A stretch of DNA of 64,000 nucleotides from Streptomyces sp. NBC_00704 (GCF_036226605.1 NZ_CP109000.1:4460501-4524500), one strand, 5' to 3'. Shown: positions 8,912-17,605, numbered from the stretch's first letter. Notes: generated by a model not told the origin, from the sequence alone. Numbers and translations are program-made.

Positions 8912-8927
8912 ATTGGTTTAGACCTCT
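8912..8927. promoter_or_regulatory. dre-like operator (DasR/GntR type) upstream of acs
   Basis: ATTGGTTTAGACCTCT matches 13 of 16 positions of the DasR-responsive element consensus ACTGGTCTAGACCACT as I recall it, including most of the palindromic core. It lies about 92-107 bases upstream of the leader ORF start, a sensible place for an operator. DasR senses aminosugar phosphates and controls N-acetylglucosamine use, which releases acetate. That gives a reason for acs control, but it is inference. Confidence 0.4.
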
Positions 8928-9020
8928 GAGGGTCACAGCGCTCATCCGTACCCACGGACGCCGGGTGAGCCGAGTTCAGCCGGTGTGACGCCTCTCACCT
9001 CCCATGACGAAGCCAACCCC

Positions 9021-9175
9021 GCTGCCTTCGCCATGTCTTCGTTCCGCCTTCGCCCCGCCATCGCCTTGCTACCGCCCGCCCTCGCACCGCCTTCGTCCCG
9101 TCCTCGCCCTGCTCCCGCCCGTCCTCGCCCCGCCTTCGCCCTGCTCCCGCTCGCCCTCGCCCCGTCACCGACGGC
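9021..9175. repeat. Low-complexity C-rich repeats between acs and the SulP gene
   Basis: Degenerate, closely spaced copies of CGCCTTCGCC and CGCCCTCGCC run through this stretch. The following 9190-9330 contains repeated GGACATGT and two copies of GACACGTCCACCG (9230-9242 and 9331-9343). The second copy lies in the last codons of the SulP-carbonic anhydrase gene. GGCGGACATGTTCCC at 9196-9210 recurs over that gene's start (12420-12434). No gene is visible between 8941 and 9323. Confidence 0.55.
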
Positions 9176-9323
9176 ATACCGTGGTGCCCGGGCCCGGCGG
9201 ACATGTTCCCCTGCGCGCAGGGTCGGGGCGACACGTCCACCGGCTCGGAGCGCGGGTACCGACGGACATGTGCCTGCGAGTCCCCGCGCTCCTCCGTGGT
9301 GGACGTGCCCCCAACATCGGGGC

Positions 9324-12300
9324 TCAGGCAGACACGTCCACCGTTCCCACGTGGTCGAACACCCCGCCGTCTTCGTCCTCCCCGCCGCTCCCACCGCTCC
9401 CGCCGTTCCACGAGGGCTCGGTGAGCAGGTACGTCTGCGCCTCGGCCACGTGGAAGTACAGGCCGTGCAGCTCCAGCGCGCCGCTGCGCAGCGCCCGGGC
9501 CACCGATTCGTGGGCCCGCAGATGCTCCAACTGCTGGACCACGTTGGTGAGACAGAGTTGCTCGACCGCGTCCGCGGGGGCGCGTCCGGCCAGCCGGGCC
9601 GGTGGGCGGTCACTGTCGGTCGACCGCTCCAGGCTCGGCAGCCCGTGCCGCAGCCACCGTCTCAGCGGGGTTCCCGCCTCGCCGGGCTCGGCGTTGAGCA
9701 GCGCCTGCATGGCCCCGCACCCTGAGTGTCCGCAGACCGTGATGGACCGCACCTCCAGGATCTCCACGGCGTACTCGATCGCGGCCGCCACCGAGTCGTC
9801 CCCGCTCTCCTCGCCGGGCAACGGCACCAGGTTGCCCACATTGCGCACCACGAACAGGTCGCCGGGACCACTGGAGGTGATCATCGAGGTGACCAGTCGC
9901 GAGTCGGCGCAGGTGAGGAAGAGCTGAGTGGGCCGTTGCCCCTCCCGCGCCAGCCGGGCCAGCTCGCCCCGTACCAGTGGGGCCGTGTTCCGCTGGAACG
10001 TGCTGATGCCGCGCACCAGTTGCTGCCCGCTCGGTTCGAGCACCCGTGCCGTCCGTGTCGTGCGTGAAGCGTGTGGCGCGGGTGCCGGTGCCGTCTGAGC
10101 CATCGGAGCCGGCTGTGTCGCCCGTGCAGCCTCCATGGCCGGGTGAGACGCGGCCGCCGATTCGGCGCGCTCGTTCGGCTCGGCCGACCACATGGGCGGT
10201 GTGGTCCGGGCGGCCTGCGAGGCCGCTGTCGCCTGCGAGAACTCTGCCGCATGCGTGGCGGCTTGCATGGCCTGCGTGGCGCCTGTGGGCTTGGCGGTCT
10301 GTGCGATCTGGGCGGGCGGTGTGGCCGCTGCCGTCGCCCTGTTCTCCTTCCTCCGTGCGGGTTCCGTCGCTGCGGCACCGGGTGGCGCCGCAGCCCGAAC
10401 GTCCGTCGTGCGTGCGACAACCGGACCTGTGGGGTTCGCCGGTTCCGCCGGGTTCACCGGGTCCGCCGCGTGTGCCGAGGCTGCCGTTCTTGCTGTCGGC
10501 GCCGGCCGCGTCGAGGGCGATCCACCGGATGTGCGTGACGTACCTGACCTGGGTGACGCATCCGTCGCGCCTGTCGTGCTTGCCATGCCGATCGCGCCGG
10601 TCGGGTTCACTCCGTTCGCAGGGTTGCCGTCCCTCAGTGTTCGGGTGGTCGTGGTCGTTGTTGTGGTTGTCGTGGTCGTTGTCGGGGGCACCTCGCACTG
10701 GTGGTTGCGCCACGGCGTCCAGGGACGGCAGCGGCAGTCGGCGATCGGGACGTCTCCGGCTCGGGCCGGCTCGGAGCCCGCGGGAGCGGGGCCGAAGGCG
10801 CCGGGCCGGGCGTGCCCTTCGGTCTCCGCGCCGTCGTCCGCTCCAGGGTCCGTGTCGGTTGTCGGGTCGAGTCCTGTGCGGGGGCGGCGGCCGGTCAGCT
10901 CGGCCGTGCCGCCCTGCGCGGTGTGGGCCTTCTGCCAGTCCTGCAGGGCCTCGTAGGCGGCGTGATCCATGAAGGAGCCGTCCAACTCGACCACGGCGTG
11001 CGTGTGGTGAGGCACGAGGTGCAGGGTGCGGCTGAGCCGTGGCACGGCGAGGAACGTCAGCTGACCTCTCACGTGTACGTGATGGACTCCTTCCTTCTCG
11101 TGGTGGGTGATGCGCGTGCGGGTGAGGCGGTGGAGGGCGACGGCCACGGCGACGGCGACGCCGATCAGCACGCCTTCCAGGACGCCGAGGCACACCACGC
11201 CGAGGGTGGTGACGGCGTACACCAGCACCTCTCGGTGGCGCGTCACCGTGCGAATGTGGTGCAGGGACACCATCTGGATGCCGACGGCCATCACCAGGGC
11301 GGCGAGTGAGGCGAGCGGGATGAGATCCAGGATCGGGACCATCAGCAGCGCGGCGACTACTACGAGAACGCCGTGCAGCATCGTGGAGTTCCGGCTCACG
11401 GCGCCGGCTCGGACATTCGCTGAACTGCGCACGGCCACGCCCGCCACGGGCAGCCCGCCGAGCGCGCCGGAGACGATGTTGGCCGCGCCCTGCCCGAGCA
11501 GCTCGCGGTCCAGGTCGGAGCGGCCGACCCGGGGGGAACGGGAGCCCGGCGGGACGGGGCGGCCGGCGATCAGTTTGTCCACGGCCACCGCGCCGAGCAG
11601 TGACTGCACGCTGCACACCAGCGTCGTGGTGAGGACGGCCGCGGCGAGCCCGAGCGCCGGTCCGTCGGGCAGCCCGGCCAGGGCGTGACTGCTCCAGGAC
11701 GGCAGGTCGACCCGGGGCAGGGTGAGGCCGGTGAGGGTGGCGATCGCGGTGGCGCCGGTGACGGCCACGAGTGCGGCGGGCACCTTCCGCAGCAGGCGGC
11801 CGACCCGGCCGGGGATGCGCGGCCAGAACAGCAGCAGGGCCAGGGTCAGCATGCTCACGGCGAGGGCCGCAGGCTGCAGACCGGCCAACTGGGCGGGCAG
11901 GGCCCGGAGGTTGTCGAGGACCGAGCTCTGGGGTGTGCCGCCGAGGACGATGTGCAGTTGGGCCACGGCGATGGTGATGCCGATGCCGGCGAGCATGCCG
12001 TGCACGACGGCGGGGCTGACGGCGAGCGCGGTGCGTGCCACACGCAGACAGCCGAGACCCAGTTGCGTCAGTCCGGCGAGGACGGTGATGGCGCACGTCG
12101 TCCGCCAGCCGTAGCGGTGGATGAGGTCGGCCGTGACGACGGTCAGACCCGCCGCGGGGCCGCTGACCTGGAGGGGCGAGCCGCCGACCCGGCCGGCGAT
12201 GATCCCGCCCACGGCCGCAGCGACGAGGCCGGCCTGGAGGGGGGCGCCGGTGGCGAGGGCGATGCCGAGGGACAGGGGCAGCGCGATCAGGAAGACGGCG

Positions 12301-12428
12301 ATGGAGGCGGATACGTCGGCGCTCTCGACGCGGAAGCGGCGGCGCGGGGGCGGTGGGGGACTGTGGGACTGGTGGACGCTCTCGGTGGGCGTCGGGCGGA
12401 CGGTGCGGGTGGGGACGCAGGCGGACAT
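9324..12428 (-). CDS. SulP-family transporter fused to beta-carbonic anhydrase
   Basis: A 1034-residue fusion, probably a bicarbonate (or sulfate) transporter that hands substrate to its own carbonic anhydrase. Residues about 35-435 are the SulP membrane domain, and about 450-512 a STAS-like domain. Residues 840-1005 are a beta-carbonic anhydrase with zinc ligands Cys840, Asp842, His901 and Cys904 (CADSR and GHSGCG). Between them lies a linker of some 280 residues with a conserved-looking CRCRPWTPWRNHQC patch, a run of 13 Thr (583-595) and Ala/Thr/Pro-rich sequence. The Thr run uses ACA codons, rare in this genome, so it looks like a trinucleotide expansion. The ATG has GGAGGAG upstream. Confidence 0.88.
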   Translation of the reverse strand: MSACVPTRTVRPTPTESVHQSHSPPPPPRRRFRVESADVSASIAVFLIALPLSLGIALATGAPLQAGLVAAAVGGIIAGRVGGSPLQVSGPAAGLTVVTADLIHRYGWRTTCAITVLAGLTQLGLGCLRVARTALAVSPAVVHGMLAGIGITIAVAQLHIVLGGTPQSSVLDNLRALPAQLAGLQPAALAVSMLTLALLLFWPRIPGRVGRLLRKVPAALVAVTGATAIATLTGLTLPRVDLPSWSSHALAGLPDGPALGLAAAVLTTTLVCSVQSLLGAVAVDKLIAGRPVPPGSRSPRVGRSDLDRELLGQGAANIVSGALGGLPVAGVAVRSSANVRAGAVSRNSTMLHGVLVVVAALLMVPILDLIPLASLAALVMAVGIQMVSLHHIRTVTRHREVLVYAVTTLGVVCLGVLEGVLIGVAVAVAVALHRLTRTRITHHEKEGVHHVHVRGQLTFLAVPRLSRTLHLVPHHTHAVVELDGSFMDHAAYEALQDWQKAHTAQGGTAELTGRRPRTGLDPTTDTDPGADDGAETEGHARPGAFGPAPAGSEPARAGDVPIADCRCRPWTPWRNHQCEVPPTTTTTTTTTTTTTRTLRDGNPANGVNPTGAIGMASTTGATDASPRSGTSRTSGGSPSTRPAPTARTAASAHAADPVNPAEPANPTGPVVARTTDVRAAAPPGAAATEPARRKENRATAAATPPAQIAQTAKPTGATQAMQAATHAAEFSQATAASQAARTTPPMWSAEPNERAESAAASHPAMEAARATQPAPMAQTAPAPAPHASRTTRTARVLEPSGQQLVRGISTFQRNTAPLVRGELARLAREGQRPTQLFLTCADSRLVTSMITSSGPGDLFVVRNVGNLVPLPGEESGDDSVAAAIEYAVEILEVRSITVCGHSGCGAMQALLNAEPGEAGTPLRRWLRHGLPSLERSTDSDRPPARLAGRAPADAVEQLCLTNVVQQLEHLRAHESVARALRSGALELHGLYFHVAEAQTYLLTEPSWNGGSGGSGGEDEDGGVFDHVGTVDVSA

Positions 12429-12763
12429 GTTCCCGTCTCCTCCGGGGCGGCGCGGTCGCGGAACAGGTGGCCCCCGGGTGTGGTGGGGGTGGTCGCGGCC
12501 GTGGGTCACGGCGTGCAGCGGCGGGATGAAAATCAACGCTCGGTAAACGAATCGTAATGCAGAGTAAAGGTCAAGTCTGCATTTTCCCGGCAAATGGGGC
12601 AATGGATCATCCAAAAGAGCGAAGTGGCCGTTTTGTCGGCTTGTCGTATTAATTCCTTTTCGGCCTTCGTGCGACCTTGACCGCGCCGTCGGCTCGTGCC
12701 GACGCGTCACCCGAGAACGCCCTCGTCGGCGTTGGTCGAGAGAAGGAAGAAGGTGGGCGGAAG
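12429..12763. other. Divergent intergenic region, AT-rich centre
   Basis: This 335-base region separates the SulP-carbonic anhydrase gene (-) from the lipoprotein gene (+). The part from 12535 to 12665 is much richer in A and T than its surroundings and should hold both promoters. On the - strand a TTGACC hexamer (complement of 12567-12572) is a possible -35 box, but I see no convincing -10 at the usual distance. No gene is visible here. Confidence 0.4.
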
Positions 12764-14041
12764 ATGGCCGCCACCCAGAGGATCGCCGTCGGCACCGCGG
12801 TCGCCGCGGCTGTCGCCGTGTCACTCGCCGGTTGTGGGACGGGAGCCCACGACTCCAACAGCTCCGCGGAAGGCGCGTCGGGCGCGCACAAGGCGAAGCC
12901 GGCCCCGGCGCCGAAGAGCGTCGTCCGACTGATCGGCGACGGCTCAACCGCGTACACCGGAACGCAACCCCACCTGCCGCAGCCCGAGCGGCTCAAGCCG
13001 GGCCAGAAGCCGCCGCAGTTCGTGGTCTTCTCGTGGGACGGCGCAGGCGAGGACAGCCAGAAGCTGTTCTCGCACTTCCGCAAGGTGGCCAAGGCCAACA
13101 ACGCGACGATGACGTACTTCCTCAGCGGCGTGTACATGCTGCCGCGGGAGAAGGCGGAGCTCTACAGACCGCCGCAGCATTCCCGCGGCAGCTCCGACAT
13201 CGGCTTCAACGACGAGCAGGGCATCGCCGACACCGTGAAGCAGCTGCGCCTGGCGTGGCTGGAGGGCAACGAGATCGGGACCCACTTCAACGGCCACTTC
13301 TGCGGGAAGACCGGGGTGGGCGCGTGGTCGGTCGACGAGTGGAAGGACGAGATCGCCCAGGCCAAGCAGTTCGTGAAGACATGGAAGACGAACACGGGCC
13401 TCGACAAGGCGGCTCCGCTGCCCTTCGACTACGACAAGGAGCTCGTCGGCGCCCGCACGCCCTGCCTGGAGGGGCAGAAGAACTTCATGGAGGCCGCCCG
13501 TCAACTCGGCTTCCGCTACGACACGAGCGGCGTCGACAACCAGGTCTGGCCGGCCAGGAAGTCGGGCCTGTGGGACCTGTCCATGCAGCTCGTGCCGTTC
13601 CCCGGGCACAAGTACGAACAGCTCACCATGGACTACAACTTCATGGTCAACCAGTCCGGGACCGCCACTCAGGGTGACCCGGACAAGTTCGCGTTCTGGG
13701 GGGACCAGATGCGCGACGGCCTGCTCAAGGGCTTCCACCGGGCCTATGACGGCAACCGAGCGCCGCTGATCATCGGCAACCACTTCGAGTCCTGGAACGG
13801 CGGCACCTACATGCGTGCCGTCGAGGAGGTCGTCGAGCACGTCTGCAACAAGCCCGACGTCCGCTGTGTGTCGTTCCGGCAGCTGTCGGACTGGCTCGAC
13901 GCCCAGGACCCGCAGACGCTGGCGAAGCTGCGCACTCTGGACGTCGGCGAAGCCCCGAAGCAGGGCTGGGCGTCCTTCCTCGCCGGCGGCCCGGCACCCG
14001 CCCCCAAGGGTGTGCCGGGAGCGCCGGCGGTCAGGCAGTGA
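12764..14041 (+). CDS. Lipoprotein with polysaccharide deacetylase-like domain
   Basis: A 425-residue exported lipoprotein. The signal sequence ends in a lipobox LAGC with Cys24. After a short linker comes a NodB/polysaccharide-deacetylase-like fold. FSWDGAGED takes the place of the usual Asp-Asp metal motif, and THFNGHF gives the H-x3-H metal pair. Family members deacetylate cell-wall or exopolysaccharide sugars, but with the first motif altered the activity here is uncertain. It is a secreted protein of the Streptomyces envelope in any case. The ATG has GGAAGAAGG and GGCGGAAG upstream. It converges on the ParA-like gene with a gap of only 33 bases. Confidence 0.78.
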   Translation: MAATQRIAVGTAVAAAVAVSLAGCGTGAHDSNSSAEGASGAHKAKPAPAPKSVVRLIGDGSTAYTGTQPHLPQPERLKPGQKPPQFVVFSWDGAGEDSQKLFSHFRKVAKANNATMTYFLSGVYMLPREKAELYRPPQHSRGSSDIGFNDEQGIADTVKQLRLAWLEGNEIGTHFNGHFCGKTGVGAWSVDEWKDEIAQAKQFVKTWKTNTGLDKAAPLPFDYDKELVGARTPCLEGQKNFMEAARQLGFRYDTSGVDNQVWPARKSGLWDLSMQLVPFPGHKYEQLTMDYNFMVNQSGTATQGDPDKFAFWGDQMRDGLLKGFHRAYDGNRAPLIIGNHFESWNGGTYMRAVEEVVEHVCNKPDVRCVSFRQLSDWLDAQDPQTLAKLRTLDVGEAPKQGWASFLAGGPAPAPKGVPGAPAVRQ

Positions 14042-14074
14042 CGGCAGACGTCCGACCCGGCCGCGGCCCGGCCG

Positions 14075-15055
14075 TCACACGGAGGCCGTGACGCCCTCCC
14101 CCAGGATGAAGCCGGGGTCGACCTGCGCCGCCAGATCGGCCCCGGTGCGTTCGTTGCCCCACGACTCGGCGTTCTTCAGGTGGAAGTGCACCATCTGCCG
14201 CGTGTACCGCTCCCAGTCGCGCCCGTCGTAGGCCGAGTCGACGGTCGTCCGCATCAGGCTCAGGGCCTCCCGGTTCGCGTTCTCCAGGAGTTCGAACCGG
14301 GGCGGCCGGCCCTTCTCCATGGCGCGCACCCAGTCCGAGTGCCCGACGGTCACGAGCAGGTCGTCGCCGACCTCGGACCGCAGGAAGTCCAGGTCGTCCG
14401 GACCCTGCACCTTGTTGCCGACGACCTTCAGCTCGACGCCGAAGTCACGGGCGTACTCCTTGTACTGGCGATAGACGGAGACCCCCTTCCGGGTCGGCTC
14501 GGCGACGAGGAACGTCACGTCGAAGCGGGTGAACATGCCGGAGGCGAAGGAGTCCGAGCCGGCGGTCATGTCGACCACGACGTACTCGTCGCGCCCGTCC
14601 ACCAGGTGGTTCAGGCACAGCTCCACCGCTCCCGTCTTGGAGTGGTAGCAGGAGACCCCCAGGTCGGCGTCCGTGAAGGGGCCCGTGACCATCAAACGGA
14701 CGGCGTTCCCGTCGAGTTCCACCGGCCGGGCGCACGCGTCGTACACCGGGTTGTCCTCGCACACCCGCAGCAGCCGGGAGCCCTCCCCGGGCGGGGTGGT
14801 CTTGATCATCGTCTCGGCGGACGTGACACGCGGGTTCGAGCCGCGCAGATAGTCCTTGATCAGCGGCAGCCGGTCGCCCATCGCGGGCAGTCCTGCGGCC
14901 TGCGCCTCGTCGAGGCCGAGCGCGGGGCCCAGGTGCTGGTTGATGTCCGCGTCGACAGCGATCACGGGCGCGCCGCAGGCCGCGAGGTGGCGGATGAACA
15001 GGGAGGACAGGGTGGTCTTGCCACTGCCGCCCTTCCCGACGAAAGCAGTTTTCAT
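14075..15055 (-). CDS. ParA/CooC-type P-loop ATPase
   Basis: A 326-residue cytoplasmic ATPase of the SIMIBI class. The deviant Walker A motif GKGGSGKTT (residues 7-15) has the signature Lys8, followed by IAVDADINQHLG. VVVDMTAGSDSFASG is a Walker B/switch-like strand, and VGNKV later fits a base-recognition strand. CooC, NifH-like and ArsA-like maturation ATPases share this pattern. There is no partner gene next to it that would identify a metal centre or cargo. The start MKTAFVGKGG follows GGTGA, and a GTG three codons upstream is also possible. Confidence 0.72.
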   Translation of the reverse strand: MKTAFVGKGGSGKTTLSSLFIRHLAACGAPVIAVDADINQHLGPALGLDEAQAAGLPAMGDRLPLIKDYLRGSNPRVTSAETMIKTTPPGEGSRLLRVCEDNPVYDACARPVELDGNAVRLMVTGPFTDADLGVSCYHSKTGAVELCLNHLVDGRDEYVVVDMTAGSDSFASGMFTRFDVTFLVAEPTRKGVSVYRQYKEYARDFGVELKVVGNKVQGPDDLDFLRSEVGDDLLVTVGHSDWVRAMEKGRPPRFELLENANREALSLMRTTVDSAYDGRDWERYTRQMVHFHLKNAESWGNERTGADLAAQVDPGFILGEGVTASV

Positions 15056-15147
15056 GTTCACCAAGCGTAGTGTTCACCTAGCTGTATGTGACGGGAGGGC
15101 GTGAAGAAGACCACTCCTTCGTGGGGTGCGGGCGTGGGTTGCGTAAT

Positions 15148-15167
15148 GTCGTACTCATGAGTACGAC
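15148..15167. promoter_or_regulatory. Perfect palindrome over the Fic-like start codon
   Basis: The arms GTCGTACTCA and TGAGTACGAC meet with no spacer, and the ATG start (15157) lies at the centre. A -10-like TAATGT at 15144-15149 ends seven bases before the ATG, and no Shine-Dalgarno sequence is visible. Together this suggests a leaderless transcript whose start point is covered by an operator. Confidence 0.5.
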
Positions 15168-15981
15168 AGGCGCGTCCGCCGATCCGCTCGCGGCCCTGGG
15201 CTCGTTGCCCGGTGTGCCGGAGTCCGTGGAGTCCGTGCGCAAGGCCGTGGACCGGGTCTACGGGCACCGGGTCATGCGTCGCCGCAGCACCGCGGTCACC
15301 TCCGAGGCGGCCCTGCGCGGTGCGCGCGGCTCGGCCGCGCTGTCCGGGGCCGACTGGGCGCTGGAGGAGGTGCGTCGGCGCAGCGATTTCGGCGTCGACG
15401 GTGAGGCGCGGGTCATGGGGGCCGCCCTGCGGCTGACGGCCGAGGCGGGCCAGTTGCTGTCCATCTGGCGGCAGTCGCCGCTGCGGGTGCTGGCGCGGCT
15501 GCACCTGATCGCCGCGGCGAGCGACGCGGACGACGTCGGACGTCCGCGGCAGGCCGGTGAGGCCGTCGACGAGCCCATGGTCGAGTTGCCCTTGCCCACC
15601 GCCGACGAGGTCGCCGGCCGGCTGGAGGGGCTGTCCGAGCTGATCATCGCGGGCGGATCCGCGCCCGCCCTGGTGACGGCCGCCGTCGTCCACGGAGAGC
15701 TCCTGGCACTACGGCCCTTCACCTCGTACAACGGCCTGGTCGCGAGGGCCGCCGAACGCATCGTCCTGATCGGCAGCGGCCTCGATCCCAAGTCGGTGTG
15801 CCCGGCGGAGGTGGGTCACGCCGAGCTGGGGCGGGCCGCCTATCGTGCGGCTCTCGACGGCTATGCGTCGGGTACCCCCGACGGGATGGCGGCGTGGATC
15901 GCCCACTGTGGCAGAGCTGTCGAACTGGGCGCCCGGGAGTCGACGGCGGTGTGCGAGGCGCTGCAGCGCGGCGCGGCGTAG
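15157..15981 (+). CDS. Fic-like fold protein with degenerate active site
   Basis: A 274-residue protein of mostly helical composition. Near residues 185-210 it contains LALRPFTSYNGLVARAAERI. This resembles the Fic core H-P-F-x-[DE]-G-N-G-R, but Arg replaces the catalytic His and the Gly-Asn-Gly-Arg anion-hole loop is altered. If the relationship is real, AMP transfer by the usual mechanism is unlikely. Similar Streptomyces proteins have been labelled oxidoreductases, for which I see no cofactor motif. Transcription is probably leaderless, and a 30-bp tandem repeat overlaps the stop codon. Confidence 0.65.
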   Translation: MSTTGASADPLAALGSLPGVPESVESVRKAVDRVYGHRVMRRRSTAVTSEAALRGARGSAALSGADWALEEVRRRSDFGVDGEARVMGAALRLTAEAGQLLSIWRQSPLRVLARLHLIAAASDADDVGRPRQAGEAVDEPMVELPLPTADEVAGRLEGLSELIIAGGSAPALVTAAVVHGELLALRPFTSYNGLVARAAERIVLIGSGLDPKSVCPAEVGHAELGRAAYRAALDGYASGTPDGMAAWIAHCGRAVELGARESTAVCEALQRGAA

Positions 15982-16053
15982 CCATCCCACACGCGCGGGG
16001 CTCCGGCGTAGCCGTCCCACGTGCGGGGCGCGCGGGACCCACCCACACGCGCG
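15975..16053. repeat. 30-bp tandem repeat overlapping the Fic-like stop codon
   Basis: Two 30-bp units starting GGCGTAGCC (15975-16004 and 16005-16034) and a partial third. The TAG within the first unit is the stop codon of the Fic-like gene. The sequence from here to 16159 holds no other feature I can support. Confidence 0.75.
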
Positions 16054-16159
16054 AGGTGCGCCGTCGTTCACGGCCATTCGGGTGCTCGGGTGCTCCGCGC
16101 TCGAGGGCGTCGGCTCCAGCGGGGTGGCGTTCAGGCGGAACGCGGGAGCGCGTGGCACG

Positions 16160-16182
16160 AAAAAAGGCCCCGTGCGGGGGCC
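16160..16182 (-). terminator. Intrinsic terminator of the small RNA
   Basis: Read on the - strand the sequence is a GGCCCC/GGGGCC stem with a five-base loop followed directly by six T residues. It is one of the few classical U-tract terminators in the window. No protein gene immediately upstream on that strand needs it. Confidence 0.85.
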
Positions 16183-16350
16183 GGTGTATTGGCAGTTGAA
16201 AAGGGTTGCGGCGGTACGAGTTCTCGTACCGCCGCTGGCATGCCCACCCGGTTACCAAGCGTCCTCGATGTATTGCCCATCAGGTCGGGGACTTTGCCCG
16301 TCACCTGGTGCGGCTGGCCCGTAATCGACGGGTCGACGTCGCGTGGGTGC
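16160..16350 (-). ncRNA. ssrS: Probable 6S-type small RNA
   Basis: A - strand transcript is implied by a strong intrinsic terminator at 16160-16182. Upstream of it is a long hairpin with 13-bp arms (16208-16220 and 16223-16235, stem GCGGCGGTACGAG). Further pairings are possible: CAGGT/ACCTG, TTGG/CCAA and 5' GGGCC with 3' GGCCC. These would make a long rod. From memory, the Streptomyces coelicolor 6S-like RNA (scr3559, about 190 nt) lies exactly between the orthologues of the two flanking genes. 6S RNA binds the housekeeping RNA polymerase. The 5' end is approximate, as I found no clear promoter. Confidence 0.58.
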
Positions 16351-16637
16351 CCGGTGGTCATGCGCGGTCCGTGGGGCCAAATGCGTTGTTAAGGTGATCC
16401 TCGCGGATGTCCTTGGTCTCGCGGGCCGTTAAGTCCTTTGTACTCCAGGTCCCGGACAAGCGGAAGTGCTGGCACCAGTTCTTTGCTTTTGCGTCCGAAT
16501 GGGAGCTAACGGTGCGCGGCGCGCGGACGGTGCCGGACGACGGTCGGCGAGCGCGTACGCGGCAACGTCGGAGGGGCGTACGCGGCCTCGGCGCACGCGC
16601 GTACGCGGCGCCGTCGGACAGTCGTGTGCGACCTGGA

Positions 16638-17471
16638 TCAGACGGTCGCCGCCCGCCGCCGGTTCGCGTACCAGACGAGGCCCGCCGTCGCGGCCGCCGC
16701 CCCTATCGCCGCCGCCGCGACGAGCGCCGGGCGGGGCGGCACGGAGAACGAGGGAATCCGCTGCTTGAGGCGCACCGGCCGATGGAAGTCCAGGATCGGC
16801 CAGCCGCGCGCCACGGCCTCGCGGCGCAGGGCCCTGTCGGGATTCACGGCGTGCGGATGCCCCACCTCTTCCAGCATCGGCAGGTCGGTCGCCGAGTCGC
16901 TGTAGGCGTAACAACGCGAGAGGTCGTAACCCTCGGACTCGGCCAGTTCCCTCACGGCCTCCGCCTTCGTCGGGCCGTACGCGTAATAGCCCACCTCGCC
17001 GGTGAAGCAGCCGTCCTCGCCGACGACCATGCGGGTCGCGACCACGCGGTCCGCGCCGAGCAGTTCGCCGATCGGCTCGACCACCTCGGCGCCCGACGTC
17101 GACACGATGACGACGTCGCGCCCGGCCGTGTGGTGCTCCTCGATCAGGGAGGCCGCCTCGTCGTAGATCAGCGGGTCGATCAGGTCGTGGAGCGTCTCCG
17201 CGACGATCTCCTTCACCTGCTGCACGTTCCAGCCGCGGACGAGAGCGGACAGGTACTCGCGAGTCCGCTCCATCTGGTCGTGGTCCATACCGCCCACGAG
17301 GAACACGAACTGGGCGTATGCGGTCCGCAAGGCAGCCCGACGGTTGATCAGGCCGCCTTGGTAGAAGGACTTGCCGAAGGTGAGCGTGCTCGACTTCGCA
17401 ATGACCGTCTTGTCCAGGTCAAAGAAGGCCGCTGTGCGGGGCAGGGAGTGGTTTTCCACAACCAAGAGCAT
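16638..17471 (-). CDS. HAD-family hydrolase with C-terminal membrane anchor
   Basis: A 277-residue HAD phosphatase of the SerB/inhibitor-like branch (IB subclass). The nucleophile motif is DLDKT (Asp18, Asp20). Motif II is VIVSTSG, and motif IV is YSDSATDLPML. A hydrophobic helix near residues 250-270 (ALVAAAAIGAAAATAGLVW) and a basic end anchor it in the membrane. The S. coelicolor counterpart carries the name morphological differentiation-associated protein as I recall, but its substrate is unknown to me. The start MLLVVENHSLP lacks a clear ribosome site. The 290 bases between this gene and the small RNA show nothing I can name. Confidence 0.82.
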   Translation of the reverse strand: MLLVVENHSLPRTAAFFDLDKTVIAKSSTLTFGKSFYQGGLINRRAALRTAYAQFVFLVGGMDHDQMERTREYLSALVRGWNVQQVKEIVAETLHDLIDPLIYDEAASLIEEHHTAGRDVVIVSTSGAEVVEPIGELLGADRVVATRMVVGEDGCFTGEVGYYAYGPTKAEAVRELAESEGYDLSRCYAYSDSATDLPMLEEVGHPHAVNPDRALRREAVARGWPILDFHRPVRLKQRIPSFSVPPRPALVAAAAIGAAAATAGLVWYANRRRAATV

Positions 17472-17605
17472 AGGGGCAGCCCATTCGGCGTAAGGTGGGC
17501 GCGTGGGTTTGCCTGAGAGGCCTCTCGGGTACACCATGGAAGTCACGGATCGTTCGCGACCGTGCTAACCCGGTCCGGCTCCTCCCCCCCCGAGTCGGCC
17601 GTGGA

